Shown one piece after another: positions 12,801 through 24,254 of a stretch of 64,000 nt of DNA. The translations under genes were made by a program, and so were the position numbers. Within the stretch, counting starts at the first letter, position 1, and every line of letters starts with the position of its first letter. Origin of the DNA: Sodiomyces alkalinus F11 (taxonomy: Eukaryota; Ascomycota; Sordariomycetes; Glomerellales; Plectosphaerellaceae); contig NW_021167094.1 of assembly GCF_003711515.1 (NCBI RefSeq), positions 1 to 64,000 of the forward strand, read 5' to 3'. The notes under the pieces were generated by a model. The model did not search any database and was not told the origin of the DNA. It worked only from the letters and a program-made list of their open reading frames with translations.

Positions 12801-15441
12801 CCCGAATAGTATAATAAGATACTTATAGTGGCCCTATTTTATACGGAACGCTATCTTCCACTTATCCCTAGCTTGTATACGGAGCCGATAGTATATATCC
12901 TTAAGATCCAGCTTAGTATAGTACTACGCTAATAATAACCGATCTAGGATTTCGTGGATTAGGGGTAGGGGGGTATAGTCCTTAACTATCACCTTATTTA
13001 ATCCCTTATAGTCGATATATAAACGTAGCTTACTACCTTTCTTAGGGATAAATAGGATAAGAGCGCCGGCCGGACTAGTGGATAGTCTAATCCACCCTTT
13101 CGTAACGGTATCCTATAGATACTAGCGTAGCACCTTAAGCTCTTATACGGCGAGGAGGTAAATAAAACTATAAGGGGGCTTTTTCCCTTTCTCGACCTTA
13201 ATAGCGTAATCCCACTACTAATACGTTAGCAGCCTCCCGGCGTTCTCGACGTTAAAAACGTTAGCGAAATCTTAATACTATTCCGATAGCGTACTAGCGG
13301 GTGCCCCGGCTTCTAAGAATTTATCTCTATATCCCACTGCAGGGTTTTCTGCTAGGCTAATATAGCCGATATATAAGGCCCGCGTAGAACCTATATAGGT
13401 TAGAGTAAGGATAGACTTAGCTTATCTAACTGCCCTGCATAGTTCTCTTAATAACGTGACTATACTAAACTCCGCGTAGGATAAAGGATAGGTCTATATG
13501 CTACACTACTAATTAATATTAGGGTTAACGGCTATAAGCCACGGTCTTCCTAGGATTATACGGGCGCCCTAGGGATTAAGCTATATAATATAAAACTCGG
13601 CGCGCTATACTCTCTTCCGACCCTAGTAGTCGGTAATAATAATAATCCTATAAAGGGACCTAAGGGTTATCTTCATTTATCCTTCCGTAATCCAGGATAC
13701 TAGGATCAGGGACCCCTTAAGGACCTAACTAGGTCCTAGGAGGGACCGATCCAGCACGTTAATATCGGCGCCTCTGTTAAGGAGGGCCGACGTCTACACC
13801 TATTCCCTGCCTTAACGAAAGGATATATATACCTCTACTAGTATAGTAGTAAGGGCTATCCGAGGCGGGTATAATTCCTAGGGTACCTCGCCTATAACCC
13901 GGCCAACTATAGGGCGAGATATAGACACCGGTTAGGTATTCGGGTTACTATTACTTATACTCGAACGCTACGCCTAAGAGCTAGGGCACGTAGTGGCATA
14001 GTATCCCTTTTAGTTATAATTATAGTAAGTAATAGAGTTAAGGTACGATAACGGTCTAGGGCATATAGGGTAACTAAGAGTAAAGACTAATATAGGTATA
14101 GGGACAGATATAGGGGTAGGCGTAGGGGCACTAATAGAACCGTAGGTAGCCGGGGCGTAGGGATTATAACTATAGGCACGCGAGCGGAAATATCGTTATT
14201 AGGTAGCGGACTAGAAGTCTACCCGGCTAACGGCTAACCTGTTAGTACTAGTTAAGGCCTTAGCCCTATAATAGGCCGGGGCTAGATCCTAGTAGTCCTT
14301 AAGGACCTCTATAGACACTATATAATCCCGAATAGGTGGGAGCACCCTTATTAGTACTATCTAGATCCTCTACTAGTCTAAGAGCTCGCCCGGTAGTTCC
14401 GACTCTAGGGCTTCCTATCGTTATATAAACTTAGCATAGGACTCTCCCTCTTTTTAGGATACAATAGATTCGCTCTAAATTTATACCGCTACTTCCCGTA
14501 GGCGGGTATTATTATCGTCGACCTAATAGAATAACTAAGCCTATAGTACGGCCTAACTAATCCTATTGGAGTCGCTATCGTACTTATATCGTAATTTAGC
14601 CTACTAGCATTCCTTAAGGTGGTAGGGGAGGTATGATATAACGAAGTAGTTCTTCGTAGCGTCCGTGGGGAAGGATTAAGAATCTAGGTCGAACCGTTAG
14701 TTAGTCTCCTAAATAAATATACGGTACTTAGCCTAGGATATGCTATCCTATTTAGGTAGGGGGAAATTAAACTTAGCCTAGGTAGCGGATCCGTGTATAG
14801 ATAATATCGTGGATATATTATAGGTATACTAGGATCCTAATAGGGTTACGATAATACGATGTCGAGGTTTAGCTATATAACGGTAGCTAATATCGGCTAG
14901 GCTAGGATTAATAGTAGGATTAATAGTAGCGGCCGCGGCGGTAGTAGCGGTGATAGTATCCGTCTTTAGCTTAGTAAAGTACGCGAGCTTACGTTTACGG
15001 TGGTTCTATATCTCTATCTATTTAACGCGTTCGTCTAGTTATTCCTCCGTTAGCATGGCTAGGTTAATATTCGTATATGGGGTCAGGTTAGGGTTATACG
15101 CGGGTCCCGTTATAACCGTGGTCTAGGGAACGGGGACGGTAATAGGGGTAAAGGTAGTAGTAGAGGTAATACTAGCGATAGGAGTAGGTATAGGGGCAGG
15201 AATAGGTGCCGGTGCGGTGGTAGAGGTAGGAGTAGTAGGAGTAGTGTTAGTTCCCGGCGTATTCCTGTCGTATTCCTCGTCGGCGTCCTCTATAAAGGCG
15301 GTTTCGCTCACGCAGCTATCGCTTAAACTAGCTAGTAGCCTTATCGAAATTAAAGATAAGATCGTTTATTTCGTGATAGTTAGATATCTTAGTGACTCTC
15401 CTTAACGGTCTTCGCGCCCTTAGAGGGTAAAGCGATTAAAA

Positions 15442-15773
15442 TATTAAATAGATAATCGTAAAGAGTAAAAAGGTAGGGTTAAGTAAAGAACCAGGTATAA
15501 TCACGATAGGATTATAATAGAGTTAGAACGTGGGTATAGCTAAAGAGTCAGATTAATCGCTAGCCTCCCTCTTCTAAGGGGAGGCTCCTCCGCTCCTTAA
15601 GACTATGTTTCGCTACTCCTCGAGGGCTACCTTATTTACTTCGAGAGACTATCCTATTTACTATATAATAACTTACTTTATTTATATCTCAAGGGGTCTT
15701 AGACTAGGCATATCTGGATCCCTATAGGTTTATACTAGGGACCCATTATAACTACTACTATAGACACCTAATA
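15442..15773 (-). repeat. 5' LTR of the gypsy element
   Basis: 332-bp direct repeat of the split LTR at 355-575 plus 7,510-7,643. It begins TATTAAATAGATAATCG and ends TAGACACCTAATA on the plus strand, followed by the GTAGA target duplication (15,774-15,778). It contains one internal TACCTTATTTACTT unit where the left LTR has two. Confidence 0.85.
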
Positions 15774-18009
15774 GTAGAATGGCTCTATATAGCCTAGCTT
15801 AGTACCTTGTATAATGACTAATAGTCGGTTATCGGCGTTAAATATAGACATTATAGCTTAGTCGTTAAGGATATAGTTTAGGGAGTCTTCTATATCCGGG
15901 AAAAACTCTAGGGAGTTAAGGCTAATGTTAGGTTTACTAATCGGTATAAACCTATACGCTTATAAAGGGATAACTAAAAATTTAGCGGCCTTAAGTTACT
16001 AGGCATTACTACTCGATATCGAGCCGCTACTACTTAACAGTAAGGCGTTACTACTATAACCCGACGAATTACTTAAGGAGCGACTCTATACTATTAAGCC
16101 TCTCGTGGATATCTTCCGCCGTTTTCTAGCGGGCGTTAGTAACTTCCTTAGCTTAACGCCGAGTAGCTATAACTTCCTTAGTAGATAACTAGTTAACCTC
16201 TAGCGTTGCTTAACCTAAAGCCTCTCTAAGGATAACCTAGTATCGAACTACTATAGCCTAGTACTATAAAGGATTAGTAAGGGTACCATATAGGGTTAAT
16301 AAGGGGACACGGTTAGTAATACTTACGCGACGACTCTTATTTAGGCTACCTTTTTCGATAGCAATAACTAAAACCTTCTATAGCTACTCGGTAGTATTCT
16401 TACCGGTAATAGGGAGCTATTATATATATTAGAAATAGGCCTACGGAGTAGTCTATAAAGGGGGGGGCTATAGGGATTAAGTGATAATAAAGAGGTATAA
16501 AAGGGAATAAAGACGTATCGGAATAATAATAAAGATATATAACTTACTACGCGGTATTTAAGACTATTATACTTAGAGTAATAGCAGTACTTATTCGTCC
16601 GCCGACTATTATCGGTATAGTGGCACGTCACGGCTTTAATAATATACGCTTTCTCCTTAAAGTTAATCGCCACTAACTTACCTGTATAACGTATATAGGG
16701 GGCTCTTAAATCCCCGCCTATACCGATATCCACTACCCTCTAGTATAGAGTAATCGACGGCATAGTAGTCGATATTAAAGGCGTAGCCGTAATTGAAGTA
16801 GGAGGCTCTAGCGTAGATAGAGCGATAGCCTACGATAAGGCAGGCTATATAACCGACTATAGGGCTAACTGCCTAGCGGACTACGAGGTCGATACCGTAG
16901 CCGTGGTCTTAAGCCTCTTAGAGGCCCGCGTTATACTTATAGGAGTAGCGGCGCGTTTTTTATTATCGTCCTAGGAAAGTATAGTAATTACGCGTGGTTA
17001 GCTAGTATTATACACTAGAGACGTTTAGAAGCATTTATAAGACGGTAGTTATTTAATTAATAGAGACTATAAGTCGTTAATACGCGATATCTTGGATTAA
17101 GGGGAAAACTTATAAAGAATAGTATAATCGAAAAATTAAGTATAGAAGAGGAAGAAAAGGAATATTAAGAGGGAGTAATAGTAGGTTATAAGATATCCCC
17201 TATAGCGGTTATATAGTATTTACTTCTAGTATAAAGAAGGAAGCTACGAGTTCGCGGAAGGAGTAATATTAGACCCCATATAATACTAGCTTAGAAGCCT
17301 TTATAGATAGATTAAAGGGATAACCTAGGAGGATAAAGGGGCAGGTCTAAAAGGCTTTTAGGAGGGAACCACCCTAGAACCTATTAGGGTTTAGGCTAGG
17401 ATATTAGCTTTAGTGGCTTAGTCGATAGAGTAAGGGGAGAGGGTATATACCCGGGTTAGAGCCACGGCCGAGGAAGGCCCCTTATAGGAACTAGGCCGGG
17501 ACTTATCGGGGTCCTATCGTGGAAGGCTCTAGTTCGGGGTATCGAAGGGATTTAAAAACGGACCCGGAGACTAGGTATCGAGGGAGCCGCGAGGCCGGCA
17601 CGGATCGGGCGCTCCTAAGGATAGGAGTATCCGGGGGAGGTCGCTATATTAGGTGCCTATAGCAGTGGTTATAATAGAACTATAGTATAAACCTCTAGGG
17701 GTCCAGGTATACCCAGTCTAAGACCCTTAAGGCATAAATAAAATAGTTATTATATAGTAAATAGAATAGTCCCTCGAAGTAAATAAGGTAGCCCTCGAGG
17801 AAGCAAATAAAGTAGTCCTTAAGGAGTAGTAGAGAGTAGCGAAGCGTAGACTTAAGGAGCGGAGGAGCCTCCCCTTAGGAAAGTGAGGCTAGCGATTAAT
17901 CTGACTCTTTGGCTATACCTATATTTAACCCTATTATGATCCTATTATAATTATACCTGGTTCGTTGCTTAACCCTACCTTTTCACTCTTTGCGACTACC
18001 TATTTAACA
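15774..18009 (+). mobile_element. 3' portion of a second gypsy copy, opposite orientation, RIP-mutated
   Basis: The accessory segment (about 16,020-17,646) followed by an LTR (17,647-18,009) is the inverted counterpart of 7,510-9,300. A purine tract (GGGGGAGGTCGC near 17,633) precedes the LTR as a polypurine primer would, so this copy is plus-oriented. It lacks gag and pol in the window. The simplest reading is that the minus-strand element inserted into this older copy at the GTAGA site, so its 5' part would lie to the left of base 350. Reading frame 16,733-16,368 on the minus strand is the antisense frame shared with 8,610-8,897. Bases 15,779-16,020 have no clear match in the left arm. Confidence 0.65.
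17647..18009 (+). repeat. LTR of the second gypsy copy (inverted relative to the others)
   Basis: This is the reverse complement of the other two LTRs. It starts TATTAGGTGCC and ends CCTATTTAACA, and its terminal CA is not mutated. Length is about 363 bp. It keeps CTTTGCGACTACCTATTTAA, the least mutated form of the LTR end, suggesting lighter RIP at the outer edge of the block. Confidence 0.8.
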
Positions 18010-19277
18010 TAAGTTATACTATATAACCCCTATTTAAACATTCAAAGTGGTATATTTATTAGCTACTAATTTAGGAAGCTAATGGATTTTCGAGAAACGT
18101 ACCTATACTAATAGCACCTACGATATAAAAATTTCAATACTATTATAAGGTATCTCTAAGTTATTCTGGAATTAATTTATAGCTCTTTTATATAGGAAAG
18201 AATTTAGTTACTACTTTATATATACTATATAGTAAGATTTTCCTATTGAGCTACTAGATATATACTTCAGTTTATTAGGGAGGTATAAGGTAGCCTAATA
18301 GAATATAGCTTAGTATATCTAAGCCCCTGTATTTTATATAGAAAAGATCCACTCCTAATATATCTAGCTATAGGTATTATCGTGATACTATTAGTTTATT
18401 TAGACTCTGCAAGTACACTTTAAACAAATAAACAGGGGTTAGAGTATAGAATAGGCATTTCAGACTAGAGCTATAGTGTAATTAAAAGGTACCTAAGGTA
18501 TAGAGTGACTCCTCCTAGAAGTATACTGTGCCTTAATAAGGCAAGCGCGGGGGTCACTGGACCCTGTGGACCCACTGACTCTAGCATATCGTCACCTTCC
18601 GTTGTAGTGCGAGAACGGGTTTTAAGCTACAGTACCGTACCTGCACTGTTTTTTACCGACTATCAGAACACAAATAAAGGTACGGAAATTATGTGTGTAT
18701 TTATCTAAGAAAAGTTCGTGGTACTTCACGGGGATATCTAACTATTAGGAAAAATAAGGGGAAATAAGTATAGATACATCGGCACAAGGTACTCCACACG
18801 TCTAGTTTACTGTAGTTTATCATACCTTGATAAGGTGGCTATCGGCACCTGACACCTACCTTATAGAAAGCAATCCCCCTCTAACATTCCTCTGCTGTTC
18901 CTTCTGGTGCAAATTTAACCCAACAATAAATACTCTATCTCGTCCTAAGGTATGTTTACCACCTTTTCCCTATTCGAACAGAACTAAGGGGATCACGATC
19001 ACAGGAGTTCAGGGAGTGTTAACCAACCAGGCAACCTTCCGTGCCTCTCTAGCTACAGATTCCGGACCTACCGATCTATGCGCACACGTTAGACGAAGCA
19101 AGCCACTGAGGTTTGTAGCACCATAACAAGCACAACCGATTCCCTGTGCGAGGGAACAAGTTTCAGCCACCCCTTATTCCAGGCACATGGGATAAATAGT
19201 CTCAAGGGTCTTCCAACGCAAAAGATCTGAGACCACTTCCCTCTTGCGTCTTTGCCTCCTGCAAGCTATAGGTCACC
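18010..19277 (+). promoter_or_regulatory. AT-rich boundary and trehalase upstream region with STRE-like pentamers
   Basis: No gene is supported. Bases 18,010-18,500 are AT-rich and look like old degenerate repeat; from about 18,540 the composition returns to that of ordinary intergenic DNA. Four stress-response-element pentamers lie upstream of the trehalase start: AGGGG at 18,757-18,761, CCCCT at 18,876-18,880, AGGGG at 18,987-18,991 and CCCCT at 19,170-19,174. STREs are known in promoters of fungal neutral trehalase genes, but a 5-mer occurs often by chance, so function is inference. Confidence 0.35.
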
Positions 19278-21818
19278 ATGGCAACTCCATCCTCCCCAAC
19301 AAGTCACCGACACCGCACCCGACTCTCTGATGATCACGGTGTCTATGATGATGCCAGGACCTACTATACTTCAGAGGAACGTCATGTCAATAAGGCTGGA
19401 TCTCGTATGCGTACTTATTCGCAGGTAGGTTTGCTGCATGGTCTCATTGCGCGTGTAGGGGAAGTACTAACGGGACCGGATATGCAGAATAGCCTTCTGA
19501 AGCAACTTGAACGTATTGGTTTGAAAGAGCCGTTTCGGCGTGGTAGTCACGGTAAGTGTCCCCTCTCTTATCTTCCGGTTACCGAATATCCATGATTGCC
19601 TTCTTTCCTCTTTGTTTTTCTACTTCTTTAAACAGAAAGAAGTGAATAACATGCTAAATGTATCTGCACAGATGTGAATGCTGTCACCCTTAACCGTCGT
19701 TTCCTTGTCGATGTCGATTCAACTCTCGAGAGTCTTCAACAGCAGGAAGACACTGACCAGAATATGCAAATCACCATTGAAGATGAGGGCCCCAAGGTAA
19801 TACCAGGTCCAAGTCCTAGTGGCCATTGTCATTGTTACTAACATATGATTGACCAGGTCCTCACCTTGAGAACTGCTGGCTCTGCTGGTTATAATCGCTT
19901 TGACGTCCGGGGTACCTATATGCTCTCCAACCTACTGCAGGAGCTAGTTCTTGCAAAGGAATATGGCCGGAAACAGATTGTTCTCGACGAAGCCAGACTC
20001 AACGAGAACCCGGTCAACCGACTATGCCGACTGATCCGTGACCATTTCTGGGAAGGCCTCACCCGGAGAATCGACGCTTCGACCATCGAAATTTGTGCCA
20101 GGGACCCCAAGGATTGGACGAAGAACCCCCGACCGCGAATATACGTTCCTCCGGGAGCTCCGGAACAGTATGAATTCTACAAGAAAGTTGCCAAGGATCG
20201 ACCAGAGCTCGAGCTCGATGTCCTGCTACTGCCCGAAAAGATCACATCCCATTTGGTCCGGGACATGAATGCCAAGCCTGGTTTGTTAGCGGTCGCCATG
20301 GAAAAGGTCAAAGACAAGGAAACGGGCGAAGAATCTTTGAAAGGTGTACCTTTCATTGTTCCTGGTGGCCGTTTCAACGAACTGTATGGTTGGGACAGCT
20401 ACATGGGCGCCCTGGGCCTTCTGATTCATGATGAGGTAGAGCTGGCTAAGTCCATCGTCGTCAACTTCTGCTTCTGTATTCAGCACTACGGCAAGATTCT
20501 CAACGCCACACGTTCGTACTTCCTGTTGAGGTCGCAGCCTCCTTTTCTCACCGACCTGGCTCTCCGGGTGTACGAGAAGATCAAGCACGAGCCTGATGCC
20601 AAAGACTTCCTCCGCACGGCCCTGCTTGCTGCCATCAAGGAGTATCATAACGTTTGGGTGGCCGAGCCGCGCTTAGACGCCGTCACCGGGCTGTCCAGGT
20701 ATCGGCCAGAGGGCCTGGGAGTTCCCCCCGAGACTGAAGCCAACCATTTCGTTCATGTGCTCACTCCCTACGCCCAGAAACACGGCATGACATTCGAGGA
20801 GTTCGTGCAGGCCTATAACGACGAGAAGGTCAATGAGCCTGAGCTGGACGAGTATTTCCTGCATGACCGGGCCGTGCGCGAATCCGGCCATGACACCTCG
20901 TACCGACTCGACAAGGTGTGCGCGAACCTGGCAACGATTGATCTCAACTCGCTGCTGTTCAAGTACGAGATGGACATTGGTCGAACGATCCGCAATGTCT
21001 TCAACGATCGGCTCGTCATTCCCGAGGAGTTCGGCGTGGGGTCGCTTAAGCCCGGCACCGTGGAGACGTCGGCCATTTGGGACCGGCGCGCGAAGCGCAG
21101 AAAGTTGGCCATGGATCGATACCTGTGGAACGAGGCGGAGGGGATGTACTTCGACTACGACACGGTCAAGAAGGAACAGTGCGTGTACGAAAGCTGCACT
21201 ACGTTTTGGGCTCTCTGGGCGGGAGTGGCTTCGCCTAAGCAGGCGGCCGCGATGGTGCAGAAAGCTCTTCCCAAGTTTGAGACGTTGGGTGGTCTCGTCT
21301 CGGGTACTGAGGAGTCTCGCGGGGAGATCTCGCTGGAGCGGCCGAATCGGCAGTGGGACTACCCATACGGCTGGGCACCGCAGCAGATCCTGGCCTGGAC
21401 GGGTCTCGTTCGGTATAGCTTCGTCGAAGACGCGGAGCGGCTCGCTTACAAGTGGCTTTTCATGGTGACCAAGGCGTTCGTGGATTTCAACGGCGTAGTG
21501 GTGGAGAAGTACGACGTGACGCGACCCGTCGACCCGCACCGAGTAGACGCCGAGTACGGTAACCAGGGATTGGATATCAAAGGTGTTGCCAAGGAAGGGT
21601 ATGTGTTCTTCTGGTTCCTGCCCCGTATTACACGGTTTGTTTCCTAGGGCAGAAGCTGACAAAGACTTAGGTTTGCCTGGGTGAATGCAAGCTACATCTA
21701 CGGCCTTCAGATTGTCAACGCGCACATGCGACGAGCTCTCGGCACACTGACGCCATATGAGACTTTCGTCAAGGCGGTTGAGCAAATGCAAGAGAAGGAT
21801 CTTGCCGAACTCGAGTAA
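19278..21818 (+). CDS. nth1: Neutral (cytosolic) trehalase, GH37
   Basis: Hydrolyses trehalose to two glucose molecules in the cytosol during recovery from stress and spore germination. Exons: 19,278-19,551, 19,672-19,796, 19,857-21,598 and 21,671-21,818, giving 762 aa; all junctions are GT..AG and keep the frame of the family. Both GH37 signatures are present: [14 protein letters not shown] from residue 302 and [10 protein letters not shown] from residue 632. The neutral-trehalase calcium-binding motif ([12 protein letters not shown], residues 118-129) is present, and there is no signal peptide, which separates it from acid trehalases. The N-terminal 90 residues are polar and carry Arg-rich serine sites (for example RMRTYS) of the kind phosphorylated by PKA in yeast Nth1; regulation by PKA/14-3-3 here is inference. 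The open frame in exon 3 starts upstream at 19,845, but the family alignment places 19,845-19,856 in the intron. Confidence 0.95.
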
Positions 21819-24254
21819 ATGAAGGTTCAGCATGGGGCATAGACATGAGCATTTTTGCAACGCGGTGTCGTAGCCTGTTTATGCGGCGTATTTTCCCTTC
21901 GTCTTCTTTTGCGCGGTTTTCTCTTGGATGCAGGGAAGGGGCGACGAGAAACGTTTTTCTTTTGCTAAGACGAAACGACAAAGACGACCTCTAAGTGGAA
22001 TAGAACCGGTGAGATGCCAGAAGTGGTGGACAAGAGGTGTTCGGGCTTGGTCCGGCGGTCTCACGAAGTACGGCAATTTACGACATGGAACTGACTATAA
22101 TTGTGACGACAGGACAATGGGAACAGACCAATACAGGGCTACAGATAGTCTCCCTAATGATACCTGATTCCATAGACCAAAACAGTTTAGGTTTGTCGAG
22201 TCTCGCGTAGTGCCGAGACTGAGCCAGCCTCGGGACTTATGAGGCGCGTCGTGAAGGTGTTGAGCCGATAACATCAACGGTTAACAAGGGCTCGAGGACC
22301 AGGCCACGACTTGTTCATAAGAAGTGTTTCCTGTAAGCGACATCGGATCAACTTGATCGGATGACCTTTCACCTTTCAACGGGGCAGAATGAGCGAGCAG
22401 AAAGAGATGCATCGAAGAGCCGAGGTTGATGTCTTGATGCCGGCTGGGGACAATGACGAAATCAAGACGCTAATAACCCACCGAACAGTGAAGTTCAGGT
22501 GCCCCTTTGTCGTGCCATGAGCAATGCTAGGGTGTATCCGTATGGACATGTACAAGTTAGAGGTATTTCACATGCTAAGGAATGGGTGGGAGCTGGCCGG
22601 CCCTCTCTTCGACTTTCACGTATCCGTAAAAGGTACCTGGTAGTCCTTCTATGCAAAAGTACCCAGCTGAGGTAAGGAAATCTCGAACTACCTCGCCATT
22701 CCGATGTGCTCCCTCTTATTACCTGGTATACAGAAGATAAAAGAAGACAAAGCTGGACGATCCGCGATCTGAATCGGCGGTCCGCAATCTTCTGTGCCCA
22801 AATCAAATTACCCGTTTACTTACAAGATTAGCAGAGAAGAAGGAGGCAGCTTGATATATTCTCAAGCCAGCTATGTGAAAACGGAATCGCATGTAAAAAT
22901 GCTACCCAGGTATCAAGACAAGTATACAAGTATCAAGACAAGCCACTCCCAAAAGCGTTTTCGACCTTTCGACACGGAAGGGGAGAGGCGCAGGGACTGG
23001 CTCGTGCTTCGGCATCTCGGCCAATGACGGCAAAGGTGGCAGACAGTTACAGTTTGCATATGGGCGGCGGAGATCAGAAGCTGGGCGCATGTCAGGGGAC
23101 CCCACACCCACGGCACGGTATTCCAAGTCGTTTCGTCCCTTGGGCCGAGACTTCAACGTCATGTCAACCGAAGCATTCCTCCACTGACTACCAGGGACAC
23201 GACACGTACACTGTAGTTTCCGTTCGCTTGGTTCAAGAGCCCTTTTCCCACCACGCCGCCTTCGGCGAACCCCAGTCTTCGATTCACCTTAGAGGTACTC
23301 CGTACCTGAGTATGTAGGTAGGTACCTCTCCAGGTTTTACGATTTACGAATCCCCTTGCGGGTTACCGTGCTCTATCCGTACCAAGTCCCGAGGTTAAGA
23401 CGAATGGAGAATGAATATGGATACCCAACTACACTTACACTGGCTTCGAGGTGACTCATTGGGTCCTTTTGGGCTTTTGGCCTTTTGGCCTTTTGATGTT
23501 CTCCCTTTCTTTTCCCCAGGTCGAAGCTCTCCGATCCCTTCCCGAGGGAGGGAGAATCAGGTGACTCCCCGCGAATTAGAGAGCACCTGCTTCGTAGAGA
23601 GGCTGCATCAAGGCCGAACGAAGTAAGTATCTGTTAGCAGGGTTAACAGCCTGGAAGGGAAGCCATCCATTTCCACATGTACTCCGTTCCGTACCGTCCA
23701 CGTACAGTAAGGTACCTAAGGTACGGTACAGGTACAGTAAGGTAAGGTAAGTGACATGAGCTTCGGACCACCGAAGGATTCGACAAAGGCGTGTTTTCCG
23801 CCCGTCCATGCTTTGGCCGAACACTCCCGATCATCGCCGCCTGACATGGTCAAGTTTCCTCGGATCCGGGATGTACTCCCTACCTTTTTTTCCCTTTTTT
23901 AGCTTGTGATTCATCTTTTGCCTCTTGGGTTTTTAGCTTTCTTCTCCTTTAACCTTCTGGATTTTCGTTTTGCTCCAGTCTCTCCTTGAATCCGACTTAC
24001 TCTTCCCCTTCCTTGGACAACATCCGCGAACCAACAGAAACAACACCTTATACCCGAGTTGTCAACTTGTTCTTTTTGGATCTCAGTACGAGTGTCTGGT
24101 CTGTTTAGATCCTGGTCTAGATATCTTTCTAGCTTTACTATCATTGGGGAAAAAAGAGAAGAGAAGTCTTCTCTGCTGCTGCATTGAGAACATAGCTTGT
24201 GGCCCTCTACTTCCATCATCCAGTCCTCTTCGCGCTAGGCAAGGCAACGACACC
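21819..24254. other. Intergenic region upstream of isocitrate lyase
   Basis: 2.4 kb without a supported gene; the open frames here are short and lack protein-like composition. It holds a near-tandem of GTATCAAGACAAG (22,910-22,943), a run of GGTACAGTAAGGTA-type repeats (23,698-23,752), and pyrimidine-rich sequence from about 23,880 leading into the isocitrate lyase leader. The frame of isocitrate lyase stays open upstream to 23,970, which I treat as 5' leader. Confidence 0.5.

Larger units (their letters stand above)
355..15773 (-). mobile_element. Ty3/gypsy LTR retrotransposon, chromodomain type, RIP-inactivated, interrupted by a LINE
   Basis: Complete but dead LTR retrotransposon read on the minus strand. 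Its 5' LTR is at 15,442-15,773 and its 3' LTR starts at 355 and ends at 7,643, split by a LINE. Both ends are flanked by GTAGA (350-354 and 15,774-15,778), the 5-bp duplication expected of a gypsy integrase. Reading leftward: a gag-like zinc knuckle near 14,035-13,975, reverse transcriptase with a YLDNILIYS remnant of the YLDD box near 12,730-12,690, an integrase zinc-finger remnant (GHYRVIRTINRV) near 11,620-11,560, and a C-terminal chromodomain remnant near 10,530-10,360. A purine-rich tract (GGGGGAGG on the minus strand) abuts the 3' LTR. Without the LINE and one target copy the element is about 8.5 kb, long for the family, because of the extra segment at about 7,644-9,850. Stop codons in every domain fit RIP changes (CAG/TGG to TAG). 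Confidence 0.85.

Noticed and set aside
15123..15311. Thr/Pro-rich small proteins on both strands
   Set aside because: Low-complexity sequence inside the gag region of the dead gypsy element; no evidence of expression or selection.
20673..21860. 395-codon minus-strand frame
   Set aside because: Shadow of neutral trehalase exons 3 and 4, which carry all family motifs on the plus strand.
23970..24254. N-terminal extension of isocitrate lyase by 95 codons
   Set aside because: The frame is open, but the family N-terminus starts at the ATG at 24,255, which has a good start context. The upstream translation is Leu/Cys-rich and unlike the family, so I treat it as leader.
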